Assembly (NCBI RefSeq): GCF_023515955.1
Contig: NZ_CP097322.1
Span: forward strand, 5,380,501 to 5,444,500
Direction of reading: 5' to 3'
From: Streptomyces sp. RerS4
GTDB lineage: Bacteria; Actinomycetota; Actinomycetes; Streptomycetales; Streptomycetaceae
DNA length: 64,000 nt
Made by a program: the position numbers and the translations under genes. This document shows, piece after piece, positions 27,575 through 40,696 of the stretch. The notes under the pieces are model-generated. The model saw only the letters and a list, made by a program, of their open reading frames with translations, did no database searches and had not been told where the DNA came from. Every line of letters begins with the position of its first letter. Position 1 is the first letter of the stretch.

Positions 27575-29635
27575 GTGTCCAAACTGACCGACGTGCCCAA
27601 ACGGATCCTGATCGGCCGGGCGCTGCGCAGCGACCGCCTCGGGGAAACACTCCTCCCCAAGCGGATCGCCCTTCCTGTGTTCGCATCCGACCCCCTCTCC
27701 TCGGTGGCATATGCCCCCGGTGAGGTGCTGCTGGTCCTGTCGATCGCGGGTGTGTCGGCGTACCACTTCAGCCCCTGGATCGCGCTCGCGGTCGTCGTGC
27801 TGATGTTCACGGTGGTCGCCTCATACCGGCAGAACGTCCACGCGTACCCCAGCGGCGGTGGCGACTACGAGGTGGCCAACACCAACCTCGGACCCAAGGC
27901 CGGACTCACCGTCGCGAGCGCGCTGCTCGTCGACTACGTCCTGACCGTCGCCGTGTCGATCTCCTCCGGGGTCGAGAATCTCGGCTCCGCCGTGGATTTC
28001 GTCATCGAGCACAAGGTGCTCTCGGCGATCGTCATGATTCTGCTGCTCACGCTGATGAATCTGCGCGGAGTGAAGGAATCCGGGAAGCTCTTCGCCATCC
28101 CCACGTACGTGTTCGTCGCCGCCGTGTTCATCATGATCGCGTGGGGCGCCTGGCGCGGTCTGGTCATGGGCGACACGATGGAGGCCCCCACCGCCGGCCT
28201 GGAGATCAAGGCCGAGCACCAGGGGCTCGCCGGATTCGCCCTCCTCTTCCTGCTGCTGCGGGCCTTCTCCTCCGGCTGCGCCGCCCTCACGGGTGTGGAG
28301 GCGATCAGCAACGGCGTACCGGCCTTCCGCAAGCCCAAGAGCAAGAACGCGGCCACCACCCTCCTCTTCATGGGCGGACTCGCCGTCACCATGTTCTGCG
28401 GGATCATCGGCCTGGCCATGGCCACCGACGTGAAGATGGCCGAGGCACCCGCCACGAACCTGCTGGAGAACGGCGTCCCGGTCGGCGACGACTTCGTCCA
28501 GCACCCGGTGATCTCCCAGGTCGCCGAGGCCGTCTTCGGCAACGGCAGCATCCTGTTCATCGTGCTCGCGACCGCCACCGCGCTCGTGCTGTTCCTGGCC
28601 GCCAACACGGCGTACAACGGCTTCCCGCTCCTCGGCTCGATCCTCGCCCAGGACCGCTACCTGCCGCGCCAGCTGCACACGCGCGGCGACCGCCTCGCCT
28701 TCTCCAACGGCATCGTGCTCCTCGCGGGCGCCGCCATGCTGCTGGTGTGGGTCTACGACGCCGACTCCACCAAGCTGATCCAGCTCTACATCGTCGGCGT
28801 GTTCGTCTCCTTCACGCTCAGCCAGATCGGCATGGTCCGGCACTGGAACCGCCACCTGCGCACGGAGAGGGACCAGTCCGCGCGCCGCCGGATGTACCGC
28901 TCGCGGGCGATCAACACCTTCGGTGCCTTCTTCACCGGCATGGTGCTGGTCGTCGTCCTGGCCACCAAGTTCACGCACGGTGCCTGGGTCGCCCTCCTCG
29001 GCATGCTGATCTTCTACGGCACCATGTCGGCGATCCGCAAGCACTACGACCGGGTGGCCGAGGAGATCGCGGCGGCCGAGGGCCCCAGCGACGACAGCGT
29101 GCGCCCCTCGCGGGTCCACTCCATCGTCCTGGTCTCCAAGGTCCACAAGCCCACCCTGCGCGCCCTGGCCTTCGCCAAGCTGACCCGCTCGGACACCCTG
29201 GAGGCGCTCAGCATCAGCGTCGACCCGGCGGAGACCAAGGCCCTGCGGACCGAGTGGGAGCGGCGCGGGATCAACGTCCCGCTGAAGATCCTCGACTCCC
29301 CGTACCGCGAGATCACCCGCCCGGTGGTCGAGTACGTCAAGGGGCTGCGCAGCGAGAACCCGCGCGACGCCGTCAGCGTCTACATCCCGGAGTACGTCGT
29401 CGGCCGCTGGTACGAGCACCTGCTGCACAACCAGAGCGCGCTGCGGCTGAAGGGCCGACTGCTGTTCACGCCCGGTGTGATGGTCACCTCGGTGCCCTAC
29501 CAGCTGGAGTCCTCGGAGCTCGCCAAGCGGCGGGCCAAGAAGCGCCAGGAGTGGAACGCCCCGGGCGCGGTGCGCCGCGGACTCGTGGACACCCCGCGTC
29601 CGAAGGACCCGGCGAAGGACCCGGCGGCGAAGTAG
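27575..29635 (+). CDS. KimA-like APC-superfamily permease, probable K+ importer
   Basis: 686 aa, GTG start. About twelve transmembrane helices lie from residue ~45 to ~490, with FASDPLSSVAYAPGEVLL and AYPSGGGDYEVAN in the early helices. A ~170-residue cytoplasmic C-terminal domain follows. The layout and the FASDALSS-like motif match the KUP/KimA potassium importers, whose Bacillus member is inhibited by c-di-AMP. The divergent RCK pair and upstream kdpDE support a potassium role. No riboswitch of the ydaO class could be made out upstream. Confidence 0.83.
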   Translation: MSKLTDVPKRILIGRALRSDRLGETLLPKRIALPVFASDPLSSVAYAPGEVLLVLSIAGVSAYHFSPWIALAVVVLMFTVVASYRQNVHAYPSGGGDYEVANTNLGPKAGLTVASALLVDYVLTVAVSISSGVENLGSAVDFVIEHKVLSAIVMILLLTLMNLRGVKESGKLFAIPTYVFVAAVFIMIAWGAWRGLVMGDTMEAPTAGLEIKAEHQGLAGFALLFLLLRAFSSGCAALTGVEAISNGVPAFRKPKSKNAATTLLFMGGLAVTMFCGIIGLAMATDVKMAEAPATNLLENGVPVGDDFVQHPVISQVAEAVFGNGSILFIVLATATALVLFLAANTAYNGFPLLGSILAQDRYLPRQLHTRGDRLAFSNGIVLLAGAAMLLVWVYDADSTKLIQLYIVGVFVSFTLSQIGMVRHWNRHLRTERDQSARRRMYRSRAINTFGAFFTGMVLVVVLATKFTHGAWVALLGMLIFYGTMSAIRKHYDRVAEEIAAAEGPSDDSVRPSRVHSIVLVSKVHKPTLRALAFAKLTRSDTLEALSISVDPAETKALRTEWERRGINVPLKILDSPYREITRPVVEYVKGLRSENPRDAVSVYIPEYVVGRWYEHLLHNQSALRLKGRLLFTPGVMVTSVPYQLESSELAKRRAKKRQEWNAPGAVRRGLVDTPRPKDPAKDPAAK

Positions 29636-29668
29636 GGCCCGTCGAGCTCCGCTCGAAGGCCCATGGTG

Positions 29669-29728
29669 AACGGCCGGACGAGATCCACGTAAACTGGTGG
29701 GTCGGTCGTCCGGCCGTTCTTCTTTTTG
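29669..29728 (+). terminator. Rho-independent-type terminator upstream of RNA methyltransferase
   Basis: Perfect 13-bp arms at 29669-29681 and 29706-29718 with a 24-nt loop, followed by CTTCTTTTTG. It ends the KimA transcript, and only ~20 bp separate the T-run from the next start codon. The methyltransferase must therefore start from a promoter inside or upstream of the hairpin, or this is an attenuator. TAAACT in the loop could be a -10 element. Confidence 0.8.
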
Positions 29729-29748
29729 ATCCTTGGAGTCTCCCCACC

Positions 29749-31080
29749 ATGACCGAGCAGAACGAGAAGCAGTCACTGGTCGGGGAGGAGTACGAGGTCG
29801 AGGTCGGCCCCGTCGCGCACGGAGGCCACTGCATCGCCCGTACGTCGGACGGCCGCGTCCTGTTCGTCCGCCACACCCTGCCCGGCGAGAAGGTCGTCGC
29901 ACGCGTGACGGAGGGCGAGAGCGACTCCCGCTTCCTGCGCGCCGACGCCGTCACCGTGCTGGAGGCCTCCAAGGACCGCGTCGAGGCCCCCTGCCCCTAC
30001 GCCGGCCCCGGCAAGTGCGGCGGCTGCGACTGGCAGCACGCCAAGCCGGGCGCGCAGCGCCGGCTCAAGGGCGAGGTCGTCGCCGAGCAGCTGAAGCGGC
30101 TCGCCGGGCTCACCCCGGAGGAGGCCGGCTGGGACGGCACCGTGATGCCGGCCGAGGGCGACAAGCTCCCGGCGGGGCAGGTCCCGCAGTGGCGCACGCG
30201 CGTTCAGTACGCGATCGACGAGGACGGCAACGCGGGCCTGCGCAAGCACCGCTCGCACGACATCCAGCTGATCGACCACTGCATGATCGCGGCGCCGGGC
30301 GTCAGCGAGCTGGGCGTCGAGAAGCAGGACTGGCCCCAGATGGCCACGGTCGAGGCGATCGCCGCGACCGGCTCCCAGGACCGCCAGGTCGTCCTGACCC
30401 CGCGTCCGGGCGGCCGCCTGCCCCTCGTGGAGCTGGACAAGCCGGTCTCGGTCCTGCGGGTCGAGGAGAAGGACGGCGGCGTCCACCGCGTCCACGGCCG
30501 CCCCTTCGTGCGCGAGCGCGCGGACGGCCGTACGTACCGCGTCGGCATGGGCGGCTTCTGGCAGGTCCACCCCCAGGCCGCCGACACCCTGATCAAGGCC
30601 GTGATGCAGGGCCTGATGCCGCGCAAGGGCGAGATGGCCCTCGACCTCTACTGCGGCGTCGGCATCTTCGCGGGCGCGTTGGCGGAACGCCTCGGCGAGA
30701 CGGGCGCGGTCCTCGGCATCGAGACGACGAAGCGCGCGGTGGAGGACGCCCGGCACAACCTGGCGGACTTCCCCCGGGTCCGCATCGAACAGGGCAAGGT
30801 CGAGGCCGTCCTGCCGAAGACCGGCATCACGGAATGCGACCTGGTCGTCCTGGACCCGCCCCGCGCCGGCGCCGGCAAGCAGACGGTCCGCCACATCGCC
30901 GGCCTCTCGGCCCGCCGCATCGCCTACGTGGCCTGCGACCCGGCCGCCCTGGCCCGAGACCTGTCCTACTTCGCGGAAGCCGGCTACAAGCCCCGCACCC
31001 TGCGCGTCTTCGACCTCTTCCCGATGACCCACCACGTGGAGTGCGTGGCGATCCTGGAGCCGATGACGAAGAGCTCCTGA
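29749..31080 (+). CDS. TRAM-domain class I RNA (uracil-5-)methyltransferase family
   Basis: 443 aa. The N-terminal TRAM domain (residues ~8-65) precedes Fe-S Cys in CPYAGPGKCGGC, and IDHC is the likely fourth ligand. The SAM site is DLYCGVGIFAGAL (about residue 300), and DPPRAGAG and the catalytic Cys in YVACDPAALARDL follow. Family members (RlmCD/RumA/TrmA) methylate uridines in 23S rRNA or tRNA. The last ~20 codons appear to come from an inserted island: a second, diverged tail is found at 49444-49507. The enzyme is complete and presumably active. Confidence 0.92.
   Translation: MTEQNEKQSLVGEEYEVEVGPVAHGGHCIARTSDGRVLFVRHTLPGEKVVARVTEGESDSRFLRADAVTVLEASKDRVEAPCPYAGPGKCGGCDWQHAKPGAQRRLKGEVVAEQLKRLAGLTPEEAGWDGTVMPAEGDKLPAGQVPQWRTRVQYAIDEDGNAGLRKHRSHDIQLIDHCMIAAPGVSELGVEKQDWPQMATVEAIAATGSQDRQVVLTPRPGGRLPLVELDKPVSVLRVEEKDGGVHRVHGRPFVRERADGRTYRVGMGGFWQVHPQAADTLIKAVMQGLMPRKGEMALDLYCGVGIFAGALAERLGETGAVLGIETTKRAVEDARHNLADFPRVRIEQGKVEAVLPKTGITECDLVVLDPPRAGAGKQTVRHIAGLSARRIAYVACDPAALARDLSYFAEAGYKPRTLRVFDLFPMTHHVECVAILEPMTKSS
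31021..31061 (+). other. attL-like core (left copy of 41-bp repeat)
   Basis: Encodes the PMTHHVECVAILEP segment near the C-terminus of the RNA methyltransferase. Matches 49447-49487 at 40 of 41 positions (G at 31047, C at 49473). Downstream of the block the two copies diverge, yet keep the same distance to an in-frame TGA. Confidence 0.75.
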
Positions 31081-31232
31081 CCTGGGATTTCTTGGTTTGG
31101 CTACGCAACCCGACCTGTTTTTGCATCGACAACATGTGGAAGCCGATGCTCGGAGCCACCGCTCTTGACCTGCGGTTTTTGGGTGGCTGAGGAGCAGGCT
31201 CGGCCATTGCTCCTCCGGGTCACTCAGGATCT

Positions 31233-31251
31233 TGACGCTCAAATGACGCTC
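31233..31251 (+). repeat. TGACGCTC direct repeat pair, left end of island
   Basis: TGACGCTC at 31233-31240 and 31244-31251, period 11 bp. The same octamer pair with the same period occurs at the right end. Position and spacing fit integrase arm-binding sites. Confidence 0.6.
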
Positions 31252-31334
31252 GCCCGGCATCATCGCTGACGGGCCGTCAAGGGGGTATGGCCGCCGCCAG
31301 GGCCGCGCTGTGTGGCGGTGCGGGGGGCGGCTCA

Positions 31335-31496
31335 TCAGGCGGTCAGGATTGAGCCCGCCCGCCCCAGCATGAGTCTCATGTCTTCCCATGCGCGTTCGGC
31401 TTTGAAGGGCTCCGCACAGGTTGGCGCCTGGCCGGTCTGGAGTGTGGCCGTACCAATCTCGGAAGGAGCCAGTGCACAGATGTCACTTTGCGCCAC
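31335..31496 (-). CDS. Possible 53-aa hypothetical protein
   Basis: GTG start, no strong ribosome site. The C-terminal PFKAERAWEDMRLMLGRAG looks like a genuine helical protein end, while the N-terminal half is unconvincing. It may be the remnant of a longer gene lost when the island formed. No family recognised. Confidence 0.25.
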   Translation of the reverse strand: MAQSDICALAPSEIGTATLQTGQAPTCAEPFKAERAWEDMRLMLGRAGSILTA

Positions 31497-32270
31497 GGCC
31501 TGCTGGGTAGGCGAGTGCTCGGCCCGGCTCCTTCTGATGGAATGCCCGTCAGGCGTTTGCGCTGATATGGATGCGAGAGCTGAGGCAATGGGCCGGTCTG
31601 TCTTCGTATTCTGCCTTCAGTCTTGATGCACTCGTGTCGGGGCCCTTGGCACGGGGGTCTGGGTGAAGCGGGTCCGTGGGCGAGAGGGCTAGCTGCTCTA
31701 TCTGGGCTGCACCTCGGCGGTGAATCTTTGCCGCTGTCGACTCGACGGCACCGTCGCGATCTTTATGCCCCTGTTGGGGCGGTGCTGTTCTCCTAGTGTT
31801 TGCCCGGCTTAGATCGCACTCGGTAGTGTGGCCGCTGCTGCTGCCGCGTGCGCGACGGCCCGAGTGACTGGTTCCTCGCGCCTGGGGCCTCGGCGTGGTC
31901 AAGCGCAGTGCCGCACCGGTTTGCAGGGCGCCATGCATCCGCGTTGCCGCGCCCAGGAGGTGCGGTTGCGGCTGATCGTGTCTGGCTGAATTTGCTTCTT
32001 GTCAGTGGGCTCGCGTCTGGGCCCGAAGACCTCAAGGTCGTCGGGGGTGTCTTGTGCGAACCGGCGCCCTAGCTGTTGCGGTCGAGCCGTGATGTCGTCA
32101 GTCGTCCTCAGACACGGGAATCCGATCAAGCCAGCGTGCGCGACCCCTGCTGGCACCTGCGGTTTCGCCGGTAGGGTTGTTCGGACGTGCCCGGTAGGTG
32201 TGTGGTCGTGCCGCTGTCACCTGCCAGATGCGAGAGCTATGAGTCGTGCATTAGGGGGATTGGCAACGCC

Positions 32271-35200
32271 ATGGATGTGTTCGGCGCGCATGAGCGGCTC
32301 ATCGAGGACTACGACGAGTTCACGCGCTCCCTGGTGTGGGTGAGGGATCCCGCCATTCGCGAGCACCTCAAGGTGGAGCGGGACAGGAAGTCCAGGTGGC
32401 CTGATCCATGGATCTCACTCAATCCCACATTCCGCAAGGGCGGAACGGTCGCGGAACTGACCGAACCGGGACCCGATGACACCAGGCTCCTTCATCCGCT
32501 GTGTGCGCAGTACTTCCGCAACAAGAATCGCGCGGGTGATACGGCCGCGAACGAAGACATCTCGCTTACCCTGCACTACCACCAGCGCCAGGCGATCGAG
32601 ATCGCCTCGTCGAAGAGTTCGTACGTCCTGACCACCGGAACGGGGTCAGGAAAGAGCCTCTGTTACCTGATCCCGATCGTGAACGAGGTTCTTGAGAACC
32701 CGAATCCCGATGGCATCTCCGCGATCATTGTGTATCCGATGAATGCCTTGGCCAACAGCCAGATGGACGAGCTCAAGCACTATCTAGAGAACGGGGTGGC
32801 TTCCGAGGATCGCCGCGTCACCTTCGCTCGCTACACGGGGCAGGAGAAGCGCAAGGAGAAGGAGTCCGTGCTCAGCAAAAAGCCGGACATCCTACTCACG
32901 AACTACATGATGCTGGAGTACCTGCTCACCCGCCCCGATGAACGCAAGGAGCTGATCAAGGCGGCGAAGGGCCTGCGCTTCCTGGTCCTGGACGAGCTGC
33001 ATACCTACCGCGGCCGCCAGGGAGCCGACGTGGGCATCCTGGTACGCAGGCTCAGGGAGGCGTGCGAGGCGACGGATCTGCGGTGCGTCGGGACGTCCGC
33101 GACTATGGCCACGACGGAGACGTTCGCCGAGGCTCAAGAGACGGTGGCCGAAGTCGCCACGCGGCTCTTCGGTACCCCCGTCGATCCGGACTGGGTGATC
33201 GGAGAGACGCTTGAGCGGGCCACCGACCCCGGTCGGCCGCTCGGGCCTGAGGAACAGGAGGTCGCCCTCGCTGCCGCCGTGCGCCGAGCGGTCTCCGGTC
33301 CCGATGCACTGCCGTCCTCGTATCAGGCCCTCAGCCGTGATCCGCTCGCTGTCTGGGTCGAGCATGCATTCGGCCTTGAGCTGGAGCCGAGTGCCACGGA
33401 CGGAGCTCCGCGGCGCTTCCGCCGCCGCAGTCCCACCACGATCCCGCTAGCCGCCGTCGACCTGCGCCGGGCGTGTGGCGAACACACCGTGTCGGAGGCC
33501 GACTGCGGGGAAGCGATCAAGGCGATGCTGGAGGCTGGCGCACGGGTGAAGGATCCAGGCACCCGCCGCCCCCTGTTCGCGTTTAGGCTCCACCAGTTCC
33601 TCTCCAAGGGCGACACGGTCTACGCCAGCCTTGAGGCGCCAGCCTCCCCGCGCCATCTCACGAGCCAGTACCAGCTGCGGGTACCCGGACACCAGGATCG
33701 GCCGCTGGTCCCGCTCCACTTCTGCCGTGAATGCGGTCACGACTACCTGGCCGTGACCCACGACGGGCGGCAAGAGCGCTACTTCGCCCGCAAGGACCCC
33801 GAGGCCCCAGCCGAGGCAGGTGACGGCTACCTCTATGTGGACGAGGAGCGTCCCTGGCCCAGCGACTCTGAGGAGATCTTGGACCGGCTGCCGGCAAGCT
33901 GGATCGAGACGGACGACCAAGGACAGCGCACGGTCGTCAAAGCCCGCAAGGATGACCTTCCCGAACAGGTGTGGATCAGCCCCGACGGGCGGCGGGCCCA
34001 GCCGGGCACGGGATTGCGTGCCTGGTGGATCAGGGCACCGTTCCGTTTCTGCCCCCGCTGCCGCGTCGGATACGAGCAGCTGCGCGTCCGGGACTTTGCC
34101 AAGCTCGCCACCTTCTCGGCCGAAGGGCGCAGTTCCGCGGTGTCCCTGGTCAGCGCGAGCGTAGTGCGGTCACTGCGTGGCCAAGCCGATCTCGGCAAGC
34201 GCGCGCAGAAGCTTTTGACGTTCGTCGACAACCGTCAGGACGCCAGTCTCCAGGCCGGCCACTTCAACGACTTCGTCCAGGTCACCCAGATCAGGGGTGC
34301 TTTGTACCGGGCCCTGGACAAGGCGGGTACGGCGGGGCTGCGCCACGACGCACTGCCTCAGGCCGTCGCCGAGGCGCTTAACCTGCCGCTGACGGCATAC
34401 GCCCGCAATGCCCAGGTCAAGTACGGCCCGCTGGAGGACACCCAGGCGGCCCTGCGTTCTGCGCTGGCCTACCGTATCTACGCGGACCTGGAGCGCGGTT
34501 GGCGGTTGACCATGCCCAACCTCTCCCAAACCGGCCTGCTGCGCTTCGACTACACCTCCCTTGCCGACATTGCCGCCGACGCCGACCTGTGGCGCGGTAC
34601 CCACTGGGCTCTGGAGAACGACGACCCTGCTCACCGGCAGGAGATCGCGCGTACCCTGCTCGACGAACTGCGGCGGGCTCTCGCCGTCAACGAGAAATGG
34701 CTGACCCAGCTGGGACACGAGCAACTGGTCGCTCTCAGCAAGGAGCACCTCGCCGGTATCTGGGCCGTGCCGGATACGGATCCGCGCACACCGGCCCGGA
34801 TCGCGTACGCGGGGCCGCGGCCGAAGCGCTCTTCGACTGCGGACACCGTGTACTTCAGTGCCCGCGGTGGTTACGGCCGCTACCTGCGCAGGCCGGGAGA
34901 GTTCGGAGCACTGCCGCAGCTCGCGGGCAAACGTCTCGGTGAGGCTGACGCCGATGTCGTCATCAGCGACCTTCTCCGGGCATTGCGCACCGCCGGTCTG
35001 CTTCAGGTCGTGGACGAGCGGTCCGACGGCAGCCTCGGCCACCAGCTCAAGGTCTCCTCGTTGATCTGGCTGCCCGGTGACGGCGAGACTGGCGAACCGG
35101 ACCTCGTACGCAAGACGTTCGACTCTGGCGCTGGAGCCCGGGTGAATCCGTTCTTCCGGGACCTGTACCGGGACGCGGCGAACGAGCTGCGAGGGCTGGA

Positions 35201-37591
35201 GGCCAGGGAGCACACCGCTCAGGTGGACTCGGAGATGAGACGGGAGCGTGAGCGGGGCTTTCGGGACGGCGATCTTCCGCTGCTGTTCTGCTCACCCACC
35301 ATGGAATTGGGTGTCGACATCGCGGAACTCAACGCGGTCACCATGCGCAACGTTCCGCCGACCCCGGCCAACTACGCGCAGCGCTCGGGCCGTGCCGGAC
35401 GTTCGGGTCAGCCGGCCCTGGTGACGACGTACTGCTCGACGGGCAGTGCCCATGACCAGTACTACTTCCGCCGTCCTGAACTCATGGTGTCCGGCAGCGT
35501 GGTGCCTCCGCGTATCGACCTCACCAACGAGGATCTGCTGCGTTCCCATGTACAGGCGGTGTGGCTGGCCGAGACGGGAGCGAGCCTGGGGCACCGCATG
35601 ACGGAGGTACTCGACGTCGCCGCACCCGCGACCGAGGCGAGCGGCCCTCTTCCGCTGCCGCTCGACAGGGAACTGCGCAGAATCCTGGAGACCGACGCCT
35701 ACCGCCGCAACGCCATCGCCCGCTGCGTACGGATTCTCGCCCCGCTGGAGGCAGATCTCGCCGACACGGCCTGGTGGTATGACGGCTGGATCGAGGACCA
35801 GGTACGAGACGCACTGCGCACCTTCGATCGGGCCTGTGACCGCTGGCGTCGGCTGTACCGCAACGCGCGCGATGAACGTGACGAGCAGGACCGCCTCGCC
35901 AACGACTCCTCGATCGGTGCCCGGGACCGCAGACAGGCGAGGTCCCGCCGTATTCAGGCCGAGCAGCAGCTCGACCTGCTGCGCAACGACTCGGACAACA
36001 ACGAGGGCGCCCGCTCCGACTTCTACACCTACCGTTACTTTGCATCCGAGGGGTTCCTGCCCGGCTACTCGTTTCCGAGGCTGCCGCTCGCCGCGTACGT
36101 TCCCGGAGAGCCTGGCGAGAGCAAATACGGTCAGAAGCGTGGCGCCTATATTCAGCGGCCGCGGTTCATCGCCATCGGCGAATTCGGTCCTGGAGCGCTG
36201 ATCTACCACGAGGGCCGCCGTTACACCGTGTCCAACGTCCAGGTCCCGATGGGGGAGACCCCTGGCCGGATCGCCACGGTGGACGCCAAGGTGTGCGGCG
36301 ACTGCGGCTACTGGCACGACACCCGGGAAAAGCGTGACGACTGCCTCGGCTGTGGAGCCCGCCTCGTACCGGTCCTGCGCCGGTTGATGCAGCTGACCAC
36401 TGTGTACGCGGAACCGCGACGCCGTATTTCCTCCGACGAGGAGGAGCGCCTGCGGGAGCCTTTCCAGCTGAAGACCGCCTACCGCTTCCACCACGGCAAA
36501 CTCACGGCCCGGTTCTGCCTTCCCGGCACCGCGGACGCCGAGCGAGCGATCGCCGAACTCACCTATGGCGACGCGGCGGTGCAGGTCATCAACCTAGGGC
36601 GGCGGACCCGTCGCCCTGCTGGCGACGAGGGCTTCTGGCTCGACCCCGTCTCGGGGCGCTGGCTGAGCGACACCAAGGCCGCCGAGCGCGCCGAGACGTC
36701 AGCGGAGCAGGAGGCACTCGGCACCTTCCGGCTCACCACACGGACCGAAAAGGTCGTGCCCTACGCGGAGGACAGCAAGAACATCGCCGTGTTGCGGCTG
36801 TCCACCCCGGTCGACCACTACACGCGGGTGACGCTCCGCTACGCCCTGGAGCGCGGCATCGAAGCGCACTTTCAGTTGGAGGACGCCGAGCTGCATAGCG
36901 AGGACTTGCCCGATCCCGAGGACCGGGCTCGCATGCTGTTCGTCGAGGGTGCGGAGGGCGGCGCCGGAGTGCTGAGGCTGCTGCACGACGACCACGAGAC
37001 GATCGCAGCGGTCGCCGCCAAAGCCCTGGAAATCATTCACTACGAGTGCGAAGACGGCCAGTGGCACGACCGGAAGCACGCCAGGGGCGTCCGCGAGACC
37101 TGTGAGTTCGGCTGCTACGACTGCCTGCTCACCTACCACAATCAGCTCTTCCACCCCATGATCCGTAGGCAGACAGCCGTCGAGGTGCTGAAAGAACTCG
37201 CTCAGTGCCGGGCGGTCAGGGAGCAGCCGCAGGCGGCGAGCCCCGTCGAGCACGCGGCGGCACTGGCGCTGCGTTCGTCGCACGACAGCGGCGGCGGATT
37301 CGTGGAGTGGCTGCGCGGCCACGGCTACCGGCTGCCGGATGAGACCGGTGAGGAAACGGCTTCGGCACGGGCCGTGCCCGATTTCGTCTACCGTCTACCC
37401 GACGCCGACGTGGCGGTTTTCTTGGACCTGCCCGGCCATGGCGTCCCCGACGAGTCGCGCGACACCAAGGCCAGAACCTGGTTGGAGAACCGCGGCTGGC
37501 TTGTGATCGAGATCAGTGACGAAAGTGAAGAGGAGTGGCACAGTACCGTGCGCGCGTACCCGAACGTCTTCGGCCCAGGACGGACGCCGCG

Positions 37592-37595
<4 letters not shown>
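32271..37595 (+). CDS. YprA/MrfA-family DExH helicase with DUF1998 domain (DISARM/Druantia-related)
   Basis: 1774 aa. The ATG start fits the YprA opening MDVFGAHERLIEDYDEF; a GTG 28 codons upstream is less likely. Walker A TTGTGSGKS is at ~120-128, DELHTYRGRQGADVG at ~240, SAT in GTSATMA, and motif VI QRSGRAGRSGQ at ~1040. C-terminal Zn knuckles (CGDCGYW and CLGCGA) precede the DUF1998 signature CEFGCYDCLLTY (~1610). A last domain resembles a small PD-(D/E)XK or Vsr-like fold (VAVFLDLPGHG, then GWLVIEI). Such helicases are central in DISARM, Druantia and Dpd defence. It heads the array and overlaps the next gene by 4 bp (GTGA). Confidence 0.88.

Positions 37596-40692
<3,097 letters not shown>

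Positions 40693-40696
<4 letters not shown>

Larger units (their letters stand above)
31081..32270. other. 1.19-kb leader of the island without a clear gene
   Basis: Lower GC and poorer codon bias than the flanks. It contains the TGACGCTC pair at 31233-31251, TGACCTG copies at 31078 and 31166, a possible 53-aa ORF on the minus strand (31335-31496) and short spurious frames. The promoter of the defence operon must be here. No integrase fragment was recognised in any frame. Confidence 0.55.

Noticed and set aside
29773..31389. 538-codon antisense frame across the methyltransferase
   Set aside because: Mirror image of the real gene with low-complexity composition.
31549..32156. Overlapping short minus-strand frames in the island leader
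   Set aside because: Poor codon bias, no ribosome sites, no recognisable domain.
31081..32270. tRNA gene as integration target
   Set aside because: No cloverleaf or T-loop consensus seen near either att block; the duplicated sequence is protein-coding.
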